Virus record (IMG/VR): IMGVR_UViG_3300027894_000003
Span: 1 to 23,966 of that record
From: a virus
Length of the DNA: 23,966 bases
Strand: one strand, 5' to 3'
Made by a program: the position numbers and the translations under genes. The notes below the pieces were generated by a model that had not been told where the DNA came from, did no database searches, and saw nothing but the letters and a program-made list of their open reading frames with translations. Shown here in pieces: positions 1 to 7,937 of this stretch (the stretch's first letter is position 1; every line of letters starts with the position of its first letter).

Positions 1-946
1 GTTCAAACGTAAGCCCAACCGCAACTTGACCGTCCATTGACGCGCGAGTCGTCTCAGGAACTTCATTTTCGTCGATTCCCAAATCGCGCCATGACTTGAG
101 CACCGGTACGCTTGTCGACCGGCAACCCCAATGAAGCGCTCCCGGACCATCTAGCCACGGTGGTCCATCGTCCTGCGGTTCGTGTGTTTTGACGTCGTAG
201 GTGTGCCCGTCGCGGGTTATGCACCAAATGGACGTTCGCGTGTCGAGCGTGGCGGACCACTGCAACGCAGATATCAAATCCGTGTTCTGTTCATATGTGG
301 ACTCACGTGCCGCGTTTGCCGCTGTCTGCACCGACGATCGCACCAAGCGTTCGGCGGATGATCGCGCAAGGTCCATGACACCGCGAGCACGCTTTACCAA
401 GGCACCATTGTTCTCACCGATTGCAACGCCGCGGCGCATTTCGTCGGCAAACTTATCCGACAATCCTGCGGCTTGCCGCCCCCACCACTCTTTAGTCGGT
501 GCGCCTTGAATAAGAACGTCAGAGATCAATGTGGTCAACAAACCGCGTGTAATTCCGATGTCCGCAAAATCCGCTTGCACCGAGCTATTTATTGCGCTTG
601 CGGTCCATGTCGCTTCGATGTCCACAACTTCCCGAATTTCTTGCGCAAGCAACGTGTCATTTAAACGATATGTTGCTTTTATGCTCGCATCGATTTGCGC
701 AAGCAGCTTAGTAAGTCGCAACCTTTGATATTGCACTCGCGCCGGCCCGGTCGGATCCATCGCCGCAAGCTTCGCGACAATCTCTCTTTCCAAATCGTCA
801 AGCAACACCACTACTTTGTCACGGGTACCCGCTTCCAAACGCAACAAATCAATTGCTCGCTCCATAAGCAAGTCAACCATTGCATCATTGGCGGATACGG
901 CACCCGGCCGATCCGCTACATCACGCGGTAGGATCGGCGTTGCCAT
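1..946 (-). CDS. MuF-like minor head / head morphogenesis protein (partial, C-terminus off the window)
   Basis: An open frame of 315 codons runs from an ATG at 946 off the left edge. In the Mu F family this minor capsid protein sits at the portal vertex and is needed for head assembly. The family signature is visible at residues 230-275: LDTRTSIWC, then DGHTYDV, then ALHWGCRSTSVPV, the spaced Cys/His pattern of the C-terminal MuF domain. The N-terminal 200 residues are mostly helical and charged. The start is supported by AAAGGA about 10 nt upstream, inside the portal gene, and the two genes overlap by 26 bp. The position directly after terminase and portal is the usual one for this family. 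The C-terminal end is missing only because of the window edge. Confidence 0.88.
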   Translation of the reverse strand, partial: MATPILPRDVADRPGAVSANDAMVDLLMERAIDLLRLEAGTRDKVVVLLDDLEREIVAKLAAMDPTGPARVQYQRLRLTKLLAQIDASIKATYRLNDTLLAQEIREVVDIEATWTASAINSSVQADFADIGITRGLLTTLISDVLIQGAPTKEWWGRQAAGLSDKFADEMRRGVAIGENNGALVKRARGVMDLARSSAERLVRSSVQTAANAARESTYEQNTDLISALQWSATLDTRTSIWCITRDGHTYDVKTHEPQDDGPPWLDGPGALHWGCRSTSVPVLKSWRDLGIDENEVPETTRASMDGQVAVGLTFE

Positions 947-2363
947 CTAAATTCATTCCTTTACCCGGCCCGGAATCGAGCGTGGGTGCCTGTGACGCAA
1001 TGCGATCCTTTTCAACAGCAGGATCAAACGAATCCGAAAGCACATTGCGACGCTTCAACTCGTCCCAATATGTTTCGCGGGAAATATCTCCTGCGGTCGT
1101 CGCATTGGTAAGCCATTGAAGATCGGTGTTGGCACCGGCTTGAATACCAAAGTCCTCGTTAACTTGAACTTCGCCACCTGCATCGTCGTCCGTAGAAGCT
1201 ATGCCCATGTATTCAGCCATGAAGCCAAGCGAGACTTCAAGCGCATCCCCAAGTGATCGGGCCATCATGGCAAGCGGGGCATTCTCTTTTGAATCGTCCC
1301 GCATTTCACCAGTTGCAGATTGCCCCGGTGTAGAAACCAACAACTGCAAGCCCATAGCCTGCATTTGGTTTTCGAGATTTTCCAAGTCCTTATCGCCGGC
1401 CGCGATAGCCGCGCCGGAATGTTCAACGTACAAAAGCTTTGCGTTGACATCGCTGCAGCGGATCATTCCGCCCGCGCCAATAACAAGCTTATCTTCACCA
1501 CTGAATCCGGCACCGAATAGAATCGGCACCCGCGCGATGTGAAGAATATTGCGCTGATCGGACTGCGATTGCCAATGTGCAACGTTCAATTCCGCCAATT
1601 TTGCCAAGGGAGGCGAACCGGTCATAAAATTGGTTCTGTTCGCGTAAAACGGCGTTATCGTGATTTTGTTGAGACTTGTTTTTCCCTCACTGAATAACAA
1701 CCACGTGTCAGTATCAGCCGTACTTGTTCCGCGACGAAATATCCGCCAACGACCCGGTTCCAACACCCGAATCTGTTCAACTTTCTTTTCGTTGAATTCG
1801 CCGTCCGGCTCGGAAACACATTCAAAAATTCGCACTTGCTTCAACACTTCCGCGCCGTCCATTGTGGTCGACTGCCAGCCGATAAGGCGTTCCATCGGCA
1901 CATATATTAAATATGGCCGGATTTTTGCCGCCGCTTCATCCGCACGTGTTGCAGGTAAGCCGTCCGGACGCGTTACCGGAGGCGGCATATCTGTCAAAAT
2001 GTATCCGACACCAGTAACCATCCCATCCGCGAACACATCATGAGCAAAAACGTTGATGTGACGGCCAGTAAGATCAATATTTTCGGCATATGCTGCAATT
2101 TGCGACGGTACATTGTCTTTCAGAACGATCGGTTTCGTGAACACCTTGCCCGTCATATCGGCAACGGTTTTCGCGAATGCGTTAAACAGCGTCGACCTGT
2201 GCAAACGGTTCGAATATCCGACAGCCGTCTCGGCTTCCTCCCGTGGTAAATACAATTCGCCAGCAAGTCGCATTGCCCGCGTACCGCCCATCAACGTACG
2301 CGGAGCCGCTGCATCGTCAACCATTGCTTTTTGTTCGTCGTTCGGTGTCGAAACGTCCATCAC
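921..2363 (-). CDS. DUF4055-type phage portal protein
   Basis: This 480-aa protein resembles the DUF4055 family of phage portal proteins, the dodecameric ring through which DNA enters the capsid. Visible family-like stretches are GYSNRLHRSTLFNAF (from about residue 49), MTGKVFTKPIVL, ENIDLTGRHINVFAHDVF and GVGYILTDMP. Length fits the family (about 450-500 aa). A GTG at 2363 overlaps the terminase stop as GTGA; an ATG follows immediately at 2360, so the start is uncertain by one codon. Gene order terminase-portal-MuF supports the call. The C-terminal end is Asp/Gly rich and overlaps the next gene. Confidence rests on motif recall and context, not on a database search. Confidence 0.87.
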   Translation of the reverse strand: MMDVSTPNDEQKAMVDDAAAPRTLMGGTRAMRLAGELYLPREEAETAVGYSNRLHRSTLFNAFAKTVADMTGKVFTKPIVLKDNVPSQIAAYAENIDLTGRHINVFAHDVFADGMVTGVGYILTDMPPPVTRPDGLPATRADEAAAKIRPYLIYVPMERLIGWQSTTMDGAEVLKQVRIFECVSEPDGEFNEKKVEQIRVLEPGRWRIFRRGTSTADTDTWLLFSEGKTSLNKITITPFYANRTNFMTGSPPLAKLAELNVAHWQSQSDQRNILHIARVPILFGAGFSGEDKLVIGAGGMIRCSDVNAKLLYVEHSGAAIAAGDKDLENLENQMQAMGLQLLVSTPGQSATGEMRDDSKENAPLAMMARSLGDALEVSLGFMAEYMGIASTDDDAGGEVQVNEDFGIQAGANTDLQWLTNATTAGDISRETYWDELKRRNVLSDSFDPAVEKDRIASQAPTLDSGPGKGMNLDGNADPTA

Positions 2364-3673
2364 CGGAATTCCTCTACAATGACTGAATTACCGCGACGCA
2401 CGTCCTCGACTGCGTAACGTACGGAATCAATCGTATGATTATCTTTATCAACAAGTTCGGACGTGATTTCATCCGTCTGCTTGTCAATTTTGTGCGAATA
2501 TCGCGACAATTCTTTTTCAACGTGCGGACAAAGGGGATGCACCACGATATCGTACGACTGCAAGAATGTAATTCCAGATTCCAGCGAGCCCGGTCCTTTT
2601 ATCGCTGGTTTCATTCGCGGGAACCCGTGCCGCTTCATATAGTCGATATTTTGCGGATCTGCGTTATCGGCAATAATCGGCAAATTACGCGCAATTGAAC
2701 ACCAGTTCGGATTGATTGCGTTTGCTGGACTCCAAGACGGATCGATTTTGTCGAAAAGCAATGCAGTACGATCTAAACCGCAATGCAAGTCCCAAGCCTC
2801 ACGCCAAATATAGAGCGTGCGACCGATGATAAAACATACCACCAATACGGTAGGATCGGCTGAAAACCCCCAATCACATCCGGCGTAAAGTCGCGTTCCC
2901 GGCGGTGGTGCGTCAAACCATTCGGTACGCCAATTTTTGAAGACTCGCGCCTCGGAATGCTTTTCGTATCCACCTAACCAAACATGTTCGTACGTATCCC
3001 TATCGCGACGTTTATCAAACTCCATTTCATCAACGAGCGTCGTGTCACCGAACCATGGATTATCCATGTAGTTCGCTTGAACAACGATCGAATTGGGCGG
3101 AAGTTCGTCACCTCGCAATAATGCGTCAACCGGATCCTTTGCTTTTCGCGGATTCCATGAAAACCATAATTCGGAATTTCGAAAGCCCCCGCGTAGCAAC
3201 GGCGTCCGCTTGCGTATTGTAGGTCGCAGTAAACGAAGTGATGTTTTCGAAAGCGTTTGCGCTTCCTCTACCCATCCACCGTCGTAACCTTCAAGCGACT
3301 TGATGGATTCCGCTGTATGGTTCTGCATACCCTGGAAAATTATAAGCCCCGGAGGCATGTATTTTCCGGTAGCAGCGTCAAAGCCGCCCGGCGTCCTGAT
3401 TTCTGCTTTTTGGACGTCGAACAATGAACCGACACCAAGCGCTTGTATCTTCAATTCAATCGTTCGCTTCGCCGATTGAGCTAGTGACTTTTGCACTTCG
3501 CGAATACATACCCAATGCAATCCCGGTTGATATACAGCCGTAGTAACAAGCAGTTCGGCAAACGTATGAGACTTAGCCGAGCCACGGCCACCATATGCAC
3601 CTTTATATCGGGCCGGTTCAAGCAGTGGCACAAACTTACGCGGAATACGCGGACTGATAATCCCGTCAAGCAT
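2360..3673 (-). CDS. terL: terminase large subunit (ATPase/nuclease)
   Basis: This is the DNA packaging motor protein, which cuts concatemeric phage DNA and translocates it into the prohead. Counting from the ATG at 3673 (437 aa), the Walker A loop GGRGSAKS lies at residues 28-35 and the Walker B segment GGWVEEAQ at about 132-139. The C-terminal RNase H-like nuclease starts with AGCDWGFSADPTVLVVC, continues with IADNADPQNIDYMKRHGF and ends with NHTIDSVRYA, giving the expected acidic residues. It most resembles the PBSX/Terminase_3-type large subunits. A TTG nine codons upstream (3700) is an alternative start; the ATG gives a shorter 8-nt overlap with the upstream gene and I prefer it. The stop overlaps the portal start. 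Confidence 0.95.
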   Translation of the reverse strand: MLDGIISPRIPRKFVPLLEPARYKGAYGGRGSAKSHTFAELLVTTAVYQPGLHWVCIREVQKSLAQSAKRTIELKIQALGVGSLFDVQKAEIRTPGGFDAATGKYMPPGLIIFQGMQNHTAESIKSLEGYDGGWVEEAQTLSKTSLRLLRPTIRKRTPLLRGGFRNSELWFSWNPRKAKDPVDALLRGDELPPNSIVVQANYMDNPWFGDTTLVDEMEFDKRRDRDTYEHVWLGGYEKHSEARVFKNWRTEWFDAPPPGTRLYAGCDWGFSADPTVLVVCFIIGRTLYIWREAWDLHCGLDRTALLFDKIDPSWSPANAINPNWCSIARNLPIIADNADPQNIDYMKRHGFPRMKPAIKGPGSLESGITFLQSYDIVVHPLCPHVEKELSRYSHKIDKQTDEITSELVDKDNHTIDSVRYAVEDVRRGNSVIVEEFR

Positions 3674-4100
3674 TCGCGTCCGCTTTCGCAGGGTCGACAA
3701 TCAACCACCGCACCTCTTTAACCGCGCCTATACCGGCCGATCCTTTATCGTCCCCGTCACCCGACTCCAATGCGATTTGAGCAAGAAGCCCGGCCGCTGC
3801 ACCGACTGCGCCGCGATCACGTTCTTTCACATACAAACGATGCAATTCAACAAGCCGCACGTCTTTTGCACGGGTCGGCGCGGCATAAGGGCTCGCTAAA
3901 AAACTCGCGCGAACTGCAGCGAAAACCGCCAGTTCTTCATCAGTAAGAATCCCGCGCGCCGGATCGCACGACAGGTAATCAACCAAACTCAGTCTACTAC
4001 CGGGCCACCTCAAATCAAACGCGGGGAAAACGTCCGTCTGCCCATCAAACTGCGCTAAGCGCCGAATGATAAAAAAGCGCTGTTCTTTCGATAGCGCCAT
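3666..4100 (-). CDS. terS: probable terminase small subunit
   Basis: A 144-aa protein directly upstream of, and overlapping, the large terminase gene. Small terminases recognise the packaging site and feed DNA to the large subunit. The N-terminus (MALSKEQRFFIIRRLAQFDG) could form the helical DNA-binding part; the middle (YVKERDRGAVGAAAGLLAQIALE) is a likely oligomerisation helix; and the C-terminal KEVRWLIVDP resembles the short beta tail that contacts the large subunit in DUF2280-like small terminases. I base the call on position, size and these weak similarities. No strong ribosome binding site is visible before the ATG. The likely promoter lies at 4224-4252, giving a leader of about 120 nt. 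Confidence 0.7.
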   Translation of the reverse strand: MALSKEQRFFIIRRLAQFDGQTDVFPAFDLRWPGSRLSLVDYLSCDPARGILTDEELAVFAAVRASFLASPYAAPTRAKDVRLVELHRLYVKERDRGAVGAAAGLLAQIALESGDGDDKGSAGIGAVKEVRWLIVDPAKADANA

Positions 4101-4223
4101 GATGATCGCTCACATTTGCGCCCTCGATTCCGTGTAGATTATGAAGCGGGCGGGGAGGTGGAAACGAAAACGGGCCGCCACACAAGGACAGCCCGAAACG
4201 ACTCACACTTATACCGATATCCG

Positions 4224-4252
4224 TTTGTAGTTGTTTACAGTCCCCAAGTCAA
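4224..4252 (-). promoter_or_regulatory. putative terS-operon promoter
   Basis: On the minus strand TTGACT (4247-4252) is followed after 17 bp by TACAAA (4224-4229), a plausible sigma70-type promoter reading toward the small terminase gene. An operator-like GTATACAGTACGC lies immediately upstream at 4253-4265. The -10 box is weak and differs from the TAnnGT boxes of the other promoters in the window. Confidence 0.45.
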
Positions 4253-4310
4253 GCGTACTGTATACGACTGTTTGCGGTGTGATGTGCGGAGAGCGTATCT
4301 CACTTATAAA

Positions 4311-4346
4311 TAAGGCAAATAAGGCGGCAAATAAGGCAACTAAGGC
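4311..4346. repeat. four TAAGGC iterons
   Basis: TAAGGC occurs at 4311, 4320, 4332 and 4341, with spacings of 9, 12 and 9 bp; most copies sit in the longer unit AAATAAGGC. The even spacing near one helical turn suggests cooperative protein binding, for example by the small terminase at a packaging site, by a regulator of the divergent promoters, or by an initiator. Which one cannot be told from the sequence. Confidence 0.7.
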
Positions 4347-4493
4347 AAATGTGAAAATCGTTGCGGTTTAGTTCATGGTTATTTGGTCGCAGATAAAGTA
4401 ATAATGAAGTAGAGATGTTGATTTATATAGTTTATTTTAATTATCACAAGTTGTTACAAAACAGAACGAAGCACGAATACAATAAACTTACGT

Positions 4494-4523
4494 GTTGACA
4501 GTACACTAATACATCACTATAGT
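4494..4523 (+). promoter_or_regulatory. strong promoter with GTTGAC-type operator, plus strand
   Basis: TTGACA (4495-4500), a 17-bp spacer and TATAGT (4518-4523) form a near-consensus sigma70 promoter. The -35 box lies inside GTTGACAGTACAC (4494-4506), the same partial dyad found at the minus-strand promoters further right. A second TTGACA follows at 4523-4528. The leader ends in AACGAGAAAGGAACAC, a relative of the shared minus-strand leaders. Confidence 0.8.
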
Positions 4524-4557
4524 TGACATTAGTTAAAAACGAGAAAGGAACACGGAC

Positions 4558-4749
4558 ATGAAACTCTTTATTCAACTTTGCGTCGTCGGACTTATCGGCT
4601 TCATTCTGTTCGACACACAATCCGCTATTGGATTGCAAATCACCTATCTAGTCGGATGGTTGATTGCGTGCATTCCTCGCAAAATATGGTTTGAATTACT
4701 CAATACTGTCCCATCATTCCTTTTTTGGACTCTGATGTTGAACGACTAA
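4558..4749 (+). CDS. small membrane protein, first gene of plus-strand cassette
   Basis: A 63-aa hydrophobic protein of unknown function. Two or three membrane segments are visible: residues 3-18 (LFIQLCVVGLIGFILF), about 24-40 (IGLQITYLVGWLIACIP) and possibly 44-60. The start is well supported by AAAGGA 8 nt upstream and by the strong promoter at 4494-4523. It is transcribed against all neighbouring phage genes, with one other membrane protein. A role in lysis (holin-like) or superinfection exclusion would fit such a protein, but no motif proves either. Confidence 0.75.
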   Translation: MKLFIQLCVVGLIGFILFDTQSAIGLQITYLVGWLIACIPRKIWFELLNTVPSFLFWTLMLND

Positions 4750-4761
4750 AGACGAAACAGC

Positions 4762-4796
4762 GGCCCGGCCGGACGCGGAAACGTCCAAACCGGGCC
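4762..4796. other. two-part stem-loop between the two plus-strand genes
   Basis: GGCCCGG (4762-4768) pairs with CCGGGCC (4790-4796), and inside it GGACG (4771-4775) pairs with CGTCC (4782-4786), with small internal bulges and a six-base loop. There is no following T-run, so it is less likely to be a full terminator. It may be an RNA-stability or processing element, or a weak attenuator between the two membrane-protein genes. Confidence 0.55.
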
Positions 4797-4828
4797 TAAC
4801 CACTACAACGAGGAAAGGACTCGTCATC

Positions 4829-5653
4829 ATGGCTACCGAAAAGCGTACATCAAAAATCCTACTGATCGCAACCGCCGTTGCAATCGCTGCAGTTGCCGCA
4901 ACCTTCTCGCTTCAAGGGCTCGGCAAAATCTTCCCCGGATCCGTAGCCGGTGCCGCGCTGCTAGGTGCAGCCCTGGAAATTGCTAAGCTTGCCACCGCCT
5001 CTTGGATGTGCCGCAACTGGAAAGCCTCTACGCGGACGGCTAAAGTGTTTGCCGGCGCCCTGGTAACCATTGCAATGATCGTCAACGTGTGCGGCGTGTT
5101 CGGATATTTGTCGAGTGCACACATTGTGCACGATACCGACGTTGCCACATTCGGTCGCGATCGGCTCGCGACGCTTGATAGCGAAATCACCGCCACGAAA
5201 TGGTCAATCGAAAACATCGACACACAATTGACGGCCCTCAACACTGCGACAACGGCCGCGGCCACAAAGGGACGTATAAACGCGGTCAAAGATTTTCAAG
5301 CTGGTAGCAAAAAGACACGCATCGAATTGACGGCCCAACGCACAACGGAAGCCGCCAAACTCGCCAAATTGGTTACCACCAAGACGACCGTTGAGAGCAA
5401 ACGCAAGGAAATGGAGGCTGAAACCGGCCCGCTGCAATACCTCGCCAGCCTGTTCGGCACCGACGACATTGCCAAGACGGTGCGGGCATTTACTCTCGTC
5501 CTCGCGCTCTTGCCCGACCTGTTTGCGATCTTCCTGGTGATGGCCGCAGAAGCCGGACAGTCGACACGTAAGACCATCAAGCGCGCTACGAAAGCCAAGA
5601 CCACACCAAAGCGAAAAGCCACGGCAAAAATCGTCAAACTCGCAACGGCTTAA
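4829..5653 (+). CDS. phage membrane protein with central coiled coil and basic tail
   Basis: A 274-aa protein with four likely membrane segments: about residues 9-28, 36-56, 72-96 and 215-238. Between the third and fourth is a long Ala/Thr/Lys-rich, probably coiled-coil stretch (about 108-200). The last 30 residues are strongly basic (repeats of K/T/A with R), as if to sit against nucleic acid or inner-leaflet lipids. The segment ASWMCRNWK followed by CGVFGYLSSAHI recalls a widespread phage membrane-protein family of unknown function that I remember mainly from marine phages; this is memory only. Start: GAGGAAAGGA upstream of the ATG. It forms a cassette with the preceding small membrane gene and ends at a terminator. 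Confidence 0.82.
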   Translation: MATEKRTSKILLIATAVAIAAVAATFSLQGLGKIFPGSVAGAALLGAALEIAKLATASWMCRNWKASTRTAKVFAGALVTIAMIVNVCGVFGYLSSAHIVHDTDVATFGRDRLATLDSEITATKWSIENIDTQLTALNTATTAAATKGRINAVKDFQAGSKKTRIELTAQRTTEAAKLAKLVTTKTTVESKRKEMEAETGPLQYLASLFGTDDIAKTVRAFTLVLALLPDLFAIFLVMAAEAGQSTRKTIKRATKAKTTPKRKATAKIVKLATA

Positions 5654-5668
5654 ATCAAAAACGGAATC

Positions 5669-5684
5669 GGGGGCGAAAGCCCCC
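5669..5684. terminator. GC stem with GAAA tetraloop between convergent genes
   Basis: GGGGGC (5669-5674), loop GAAA, GCCCCC (5679-5684), followed by CTATTT on the plus strand. It lies between the stops of the convergent genes at 5653 and 5685, and the next base belongs to the minus-strand stop codon. The hairpin could stop transcription from both sides; the T-tracts are imperfect (TATTT on plus, a TTTTT run about 13 nt away on minus). Confidence 0.7.
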
Positions 5685-5963
5685 CTATTTCGCAACTATC
5701 GTTTCATCGATGGATTGCACCATCGTCCGGCCTGCCGCCGTCGTTATCGTATTCGTCAATTCATAAGTTTGCCCGATCGTTCCGCCCAAAAGCCAAATAG
5801 TCGTCAACGTGTTCGTAAAAGAAGGCGCGGGCGTGGTCTGCGTAATACCGGTCGGCACAGTCCAATTTGACGTGGCGATAGTATCGCCAGCAAGCCGAGT
5901 CGTCCAATCCACAGCATAATCAAGCTTTTCGCCCGGATCCTTATTCGGCCAAGTAAGCGCCAT
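5685..5963 (-). CDS. small phage structural protein, possible fibre-tail adaptor
   Basis: A 92-aa protein starting MALTWPNKDPGEKLDYAVDW. The pattern W-P-x-K-D-P-x-E-x-LDY-x-x-DW followed by RLAGDTI and S-x-W is one I remember from small phage virion proteins near tail-fibre genes, sometimes labelled fibre-tail adaptor; the exact family was not checked. The rest is Thr-rich and probably beta-stranded, like an Ig-like fold. Start: GAGGT about 8 nt before the ATG. It is the last gene of the leftward tail module and is followed by the bidirectional terminator. Confidence 0.75.
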   Translation of the reverse strand: MALTWPNKDPGEKLDYAVDWTTRLAGDTIATSNWTVPTGITQTTPAPSFTNTLTTIWLLGGTIGQTYELTNTITTAAGRTMVQSIDETIVAK

Positions 5964-5972
5964 TTGTCTACC

Positions 5973-7934
5973 TCATGTTATGAAAACAATACGAGCTTGA
6001 GCCGGAACTATCACAATCCGCGATTCACCTGCGACAATTGCGACCCGCGATTCAGCGGCAACGTGTGTAATCCTGTCAGGAGGTGGCGGCAATCCACCTG
6101 TGATCGTGATTTGCCATAGGCCGGCGCTCGCCACTGCACCCGCGCCCGTAAATTGAAAGATTTTCGGTGTGAAACTACCTGCGTTCGCGCTCGCTGGCAC
6201 CGTAGCAAGCGGCACCGCTATTGCGCTAAGAAATGTCCCCGCGCTCGCGCTCGCGGCGGCACTGGCAAGCGATTTAATCGCCCCTGCCCCAATGCTCCCA
6301 GCCGCAGCAATCGCACCCGCGCCCGCAAGTGGTGATGTAATCGCGTTCGCAAACGTGCCCACGCCCGAACCCGCCGCAGCACCAGTTAAATTAACATTGG
6401 TGTTGCCGCCTACCGATACCGCGAAATTCCCGGCCGCAGCGGTCGCGCTCGCGCCCGTAAGCGGTTCTGTAATCGCCTTCGCAAAGCTTCCCGCGCTCGC
6501 AACTGCCGCCGCACCCGTAAGTGATTCTGTAATCGCATTGGCAAAGCTACCAGCATTCGCCACGGTGCCCGCACCAGCAAGAGGCACTGATATTGCATTT
6601 AGGAATGTCCCCGCGCTCGCGCTCGCGGCGGCACCGGCAAGTGGTGAAGTAATCGCGTTTGCAAACGTGCCCACACCCGAGCCCGCCGCAGCACCAGTAA
6701 GATTTACGACAAGCCCAGCCGTAACTACGAAATTGCCGGCACTTGCCGTCGCGGCCGCACCCGTAAGCGGCTCTATGATCGCGTTTGCAAACGTACCCGC
6801 ACCCGAGGTCGCCGCGGCACCGGCAAGCGGTGAGGTAACCGCGTCGGCAAACGTGCCCGCCCCCGAACCTGCGCCTACTCCAAGCAACGAAACACCAGCA
6901 ACCGGTGTAAACGTGCCCGCTCCCGAACTTGCGGCCGCACCCGTAAGCGGTTCTATAATCGCCTTCGCAAACGTACCCGCACCCGAGGTCGCCGCGGCAC
7001 CGGCAAGCGGTGAGGTAACCGCGTCGGCAAACGTGCCCGCCCCCGAACTTGCGGCCGCACCCGTAAGAGGCACTATCGTAGTATTGGATATGCCTACTTT
7101 GTTCAAAAGTAACAATCCGAGGCGCGGTGCTTTACGACGGAGGTTTAATCCACCGCGCATAAATAGCGGCTGCATCAAAGGCGCGAAATTAATCGCACTT
7201 TGAATCAGTGGCCTAGCAACAAAATCAGCCGGAATCAGAAAACAATAAGGATCTAAATGCAATTGCAGCATTTCCGCTGCACTTAACGCACGCAACCAAT
7301 TATAAACTAAAATATATTGATTATTTGAATTCTGCCCCGCCTTACGACCAATTGTCAGGTTTGCAGTAGCATCGGCAGTCGTACCGCCCATCGTGGCACT
7401 ACTGCCGATGGACTTCCCATTAGCGTAATATGTTGCCGTTGTGCCGGTTAAAGCCCGTGTAAAACCATGATTAGCAATTTTGCCTACAGCAAATCCAGTC
7501 GTATATGTAGCAAGATCACTGACATTGCCGACAAACACACCGTTCTGATTTCCGGTGTTATCGAGCCACATACCGACTTCGGTACCGGCTCCTTTGACCA
7601 CAACGTTATTGAAACCATTTGCTAAAAAAGTTATCGGAACAAAACGTGTGAATAATGTAAAATCACCGGCCGAATAATTAATATAATTCGGCACGTTCCA
7701 AAATTGAATACCGGTAGAATCATCGCCTATATGCAGACCAGATTCCGGCGCTCCCGCCCAATTGGTCGCAGTGCGACCGGACGCATTGAATGTCGCATGA
7801 CCTTTGACATTACCGAGATTGACGAGACCGTAGTTTCCGGCCGGCCCAAAAATAAAACAATCTTGCAAACCACGCGCGAGCGGATGCGCCCAATTAACCC
7901 GCAATAATTTCGATAATTTCTTGGTCGTGGGCAC
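5973..7934 (-). CDS. LamG-domain tail fibre-like protein with 20-residue Ala/Gly repeats
   Basis: A 653-aa virion-type protein. Residues about 55-230 look like a concanavalin/LamG jelly-roll: FTLFTRF, then EVGMWLDNTGNQNG, then TATYYANGKSIGS, then NLTIGRKAG and LSAAEMLQLHLDPY, a set common in phage fibre and adhesin proteins. A short linker leads into about sixteen imperfect repeats of 20 residues (about 287-605) of the form PLTGAAASSGAGTFADAVTS, then a Pro-rich turn and a beta-like C-terminus with two near-repeats (AAESRVAIV, AGESRIVIV). The start is a GTG. Expected role is host-surface contact, with the repeats as a shaft or spacer. It has unusually biased third positions, which creates a long false frame on the other strand. 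Confidence 0.85.
   Translation of the reverse strand: MPTTKKLSKLLRVNWAHPLARGLQDCFIFGPAGNYGLVNLGNVKGHATFNASGRTATNWAGAPESGLHIGDDSTGIQFWNVPNYINYSAGDFTLFTRFVPITFLANGFNNVVVKGAGTEVGMWLDNTGNQNGVFVGNVSDLATYTTGFAVGKIANHGFTRALTGTTATYYANGKSIGSSATMGGTTADATANLTIGRKAGQNSNNQYILVYNWLRALSAAEMLQLHLDPYCFLIPADFVARPLIQSAINFAPLMQPLFMRGGLNLRRKAPRLGLLLLNKVGISNTTIVPLTGAAASSGAGTFADAVTSPLAGAAATSGAGTFAKAIIEPLTGAAASSGAGTFTPVAGVSLLGVGAGSGAGTFADAVTSPLAGAAATSGAGTFANAIIEPLTGAAATASAGNFVVTAGLVVNLTGAAAGSGVGTFANAITSPLAGAAASASAGTFLNAISVPLAGAGTVANAGSFANAITESLTGAAAVASAGSFAKAITEPLTGASATAAAGNFAVSVGGNTNVNLTGAAAGSGVGTFANAITSPLAGAGAIAAAGSIGAGAIKSLASAAASASAGTFLSAIAVPLATVPASANAGSFTPKIFQFTGAGAVASAGLWQITITGGLPPPPDRITHVAAESRVAIVAGESRIVIVPAQARIVFIT
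6125..7075 (-). repeat. about sixteen 60-bp coding repeats in the fibre gene
   Basis: The DNA repeats with a 60-bp period, encoding units that start near P-L-(T/A)-G-A and contain (A/S)-G-(T/S)-F-(A)-(N/K/D)-A-I. Two units are longer (about 22-24 residues, near VVTAGLVV and SVGGNTNV). The units alternate, so similar ones recur every two or three units, which points to growth by block duplication. Confidence 0.85.
6787..7048 (-). repeat. 82-bp perfect duplication inside the fibre repeats
   Basis: Bases 6787-6868 are identical to 6967-7048. The offset is 180 bp, exactly three 60-bp units. Neighbouring units have diverged, so this block looks recently copied or homogenised by recombination. Confidence 0.85.
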
Positions 7935-7937
7935 GAC

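Larger units (their letters stand above)
4101..4557. other. divergent control region between terS and the plus-strand cassette
   Basis: No convincing gene is present in these 457 bp. The left half holds the terS leader and its promoter. A second copy of the recurrent operator half-site lies at 4253-4265 (GTATACAGTACGC on the minus strand). Four TAAGGC iterons follow at 4311-4346, then an AT-rich stretch (4375-4490) and the strong plus-strand promoter at 4494-4523. The position next to the small terminase gene also makes this a candidate packaging (pac/cos) region. No sequence proof of cleavage is visible. Confidence 0.6.

Noticed and set aside
63-509. Short plus- and minus-strand frames at the left edge
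   Set aside because: They are other frames of the MuF-like gene, which has a continuous 315-codon frame with family motifs.
6125-7075. Regular repeats considered as a CRISPR array
   Set aside because: Units are contiguous, 60 bp, in frame and diverged, without unique spacers; they encode protein repeats.
6169-7203. 344-codon plus-strand frame with Ala/Pro-rich repeats
   Set aside because: It is antisense to the fibre gene; its repeats are simply the complement of the 60-bp coding repeats, and it has no domain or ribosome site.
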